From Rhodobacteraceae bacterium UBA1957 (GTDB lineage: Bacteria > Pseudomonadota > Alphaproteobacteria > Rhodobacterales > Rhodobacteraceae), in contig DDEJ01000151.1 of the NCBI GenBank assembly GCA_002336405.1, positions 4,828-11,696 of the forward strand: DNA of 6,869 bases. Direction: 5' to 3'. A program made the translations under genes and the position numbers. This document shows positions 6,237 to 6,869 of this stretch, piece after piece. The notes below the pieces were generated by a model. It was given only the letters and a program-made list of their open reading frames with translations. It had not been told where the DNA came from and did not search any database. Every line of letters starts with the position of its first letter. Positions within the stretch are counted from its first letter, which is position 1.

Positions 6237-6718
6237 AAAACTTTCCAGAAAAAAATATGTCATTAATCAATGAAATGATGCATTGATAGCCGTAAAAATA
6301 TAAATTCATATCAAGAAAAATATCTGCTGTCGCCCAGTTCTTGCGCACCATTCCGACCAAAATGCCGACTTTTTGGCACTAACTGAAAGTTTGTTTGAGC
6401 AAATTTCTTTGACTATAGCGTTCTGAAATCGCGGGGCTTTAAAGGTCTGAAACCTGTCCTTCGATCGTGCTCAAACCAATTTAGCTGGTTACGTCCTGAG
6501 GGTTTCACTGTCTGTTGCTGGCGAATGCCGATCAAGGGTTTTCGAAGACAGGCCTGCGACATGGCGGTCCAGACAAGGCAGAGTGGTGCGACATAGTACT
6601 TTAATTTATTTTGATCTATGGTGTCGCGGTATTTTGTGTTGTTGCTTGAGCGGATATTTGCGGTTACTCAAAGTTAAGGCAATTCAAACAATATGAAAAA
6701 TCTATAAATCACCCGACT
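6237..6718. other. Intergenic stretch between the dead operon and the MarR gene
   Basis: About 480 bp in which I recognise no gene on either strand. Open frames here are short, AT-rich at the left, and lack family blocks. It presumably held the minus-strand promoter of the oxidoreductase operon and the plus-strand promoter of the MarR gene. The clearest structure is the palindrome at 6266-6287. TGCGACAT occurs twice as a direct repeat (near 6557 and 6587), and TTGAG/CTCAA arms flank 6651-6666; both are too short to interpret. Confidence 0.5.
6266..6287. promoter_or_regulatory. 22-bp palindrome upstream of the dead operon, possible MarR-type operator
   Basis: ATCAATG (6266-6272) and CATTGAT (6281-6287) are exact reverse complements separated by 8 bases, giving arms one helical turn and a half apart, a typical geometry for dimeric winged-helix repressors. 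It sits 30-50 bases upstream of the GTG start of the oxidoreductase relic and about 430 bases from the divergent MarR gene. Binding is inferred from position and symmetry only. Confidence 0.4.
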
Positions 6719-6869
6719 TTGATTGAAGCCGACGGTTTGAACCGGTTTGCGCCAGACCTTCTCAACCGGATCACCCACAGGTACAATAAAATGCAACAGG
6801 CAGACCTTAAACGCGTTGGGCTGACCTCTATTAAAATGTGGTGTCTGACCTCGCTCGCCGTGTATGAAA
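6719..6869 (+). CDS. MarR-family transcriptional regulator, N-terminal part (cut by window end; possibly a relic)
   Basis: The plus-strand frame at 6713-6869 reads PTLIEADGLNRFAPDLLNRI, HRYNKMQQADLKRVGLT, SIKMWCLTSLAVYE. This matches the N-terminal helix and dimerisation segment of MarR regulators of the RFAPYLLNRI..RYN....GLT..KMR.L..L.V type; the winged helix would follow beyond the window. No ATG lies in frame: the nearest are TTG at 6719 and, out of frame, ATG at 6693 (MKNL then TAA). No good Shine-Dalgarno precedes the TTG. Either TTG is used, or a small indel separated the true ATG from the body, as in the neighbouring relics. It diverges from the dead oxidoreductase operon, which suggests it once regulated it. 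Confidence 0.6.
   Translation, partial: MIEADGLNRFAPDLLNRITHRYNKMQQADLKRVGLTSIKMWCLTSLAVYE

Noticed and set aside
6157..6360. 67-codon minus-strand frame overlapping the start of the oxidoreductase relic
   Set aside because: Its C-terminal part reads the relic in the wrong frame and its N-terminal part is AT-rich without recognisable blocks.
6550..6600. TGCGACAT direct repeat as a mobile-element or CRISPR repeat
   Set aside because: Only two 8-base copies, no further units, and no element lies between them.

Overview
This window looks like accessory DNA from an alphaproteobacterium, most likely a marine member of the Rhodobacterales (Roseobacter group). That guess rests on the style of the protein families and the moderate base composition, not on a marker gene. 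It has an intact left half (about 1-3872) and a decayed right half (about 3900-6720).

The left half is an aminophosphonate uptake and oxidation locus. On the minus strand, the periplasmic 2-aminoethylphosphonate (AEP) binding protein (1108-2127) is followed by the transporter ATPase (952 down to base 1, cut by the window edge). A 9-bp stem hairpin lies just after the binding-protein stop. Diverging from these on the plus strand is an intact FAD-dependent oxidoreductase of the TIGR03364 type (2742-3872), a family known to sit with phosphonate genes. Together they suggest that AEP or a related aminophosphonate is imported and oxidatively deaminated in the cytoplasm. A gap of about 600 bp separates the two arms. 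It holds several inverted repeats, a candidate promoter and one unexplained 61-codon open stretch with no ATG.

The right half is a gene graveyard. An IS3-family (IS407-like) transposase remnant (about 3909-4388, plus strand) runs OrfA into the start of OrfB and breaks off. It abuts the N-terminal part of a nitrilase-family gene (about 4385-4651, minus strand). Twelve bases upstream of that (in minus-strand sense) ends a nearly full-length but dead phytoene-desaturase-like FAD oxidoreductase (4664-6236, minus strand), with four in-frame stops and several frameshifts. These two were probably one operon. Most frameshifts fall in short mononucleotide runs. To the right, after about 480 bp with no recognisable gene but with a clean 7+8+7 palindrome, begins a MarR-family regulator on the plus strand (from about 6719), cut by the window edge and lacking an ATG in frame. 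The MarR gene, the palindrome and the dead operon look like a former regulator-operator-operon unit.

No entirely new system is visible. The most notable items are the AEP importer paired with an oxidase, the decayed oxidoreductase/nitrilase operon that ordinary ORF calling would miss, and the palindrome next to the MarR gene.
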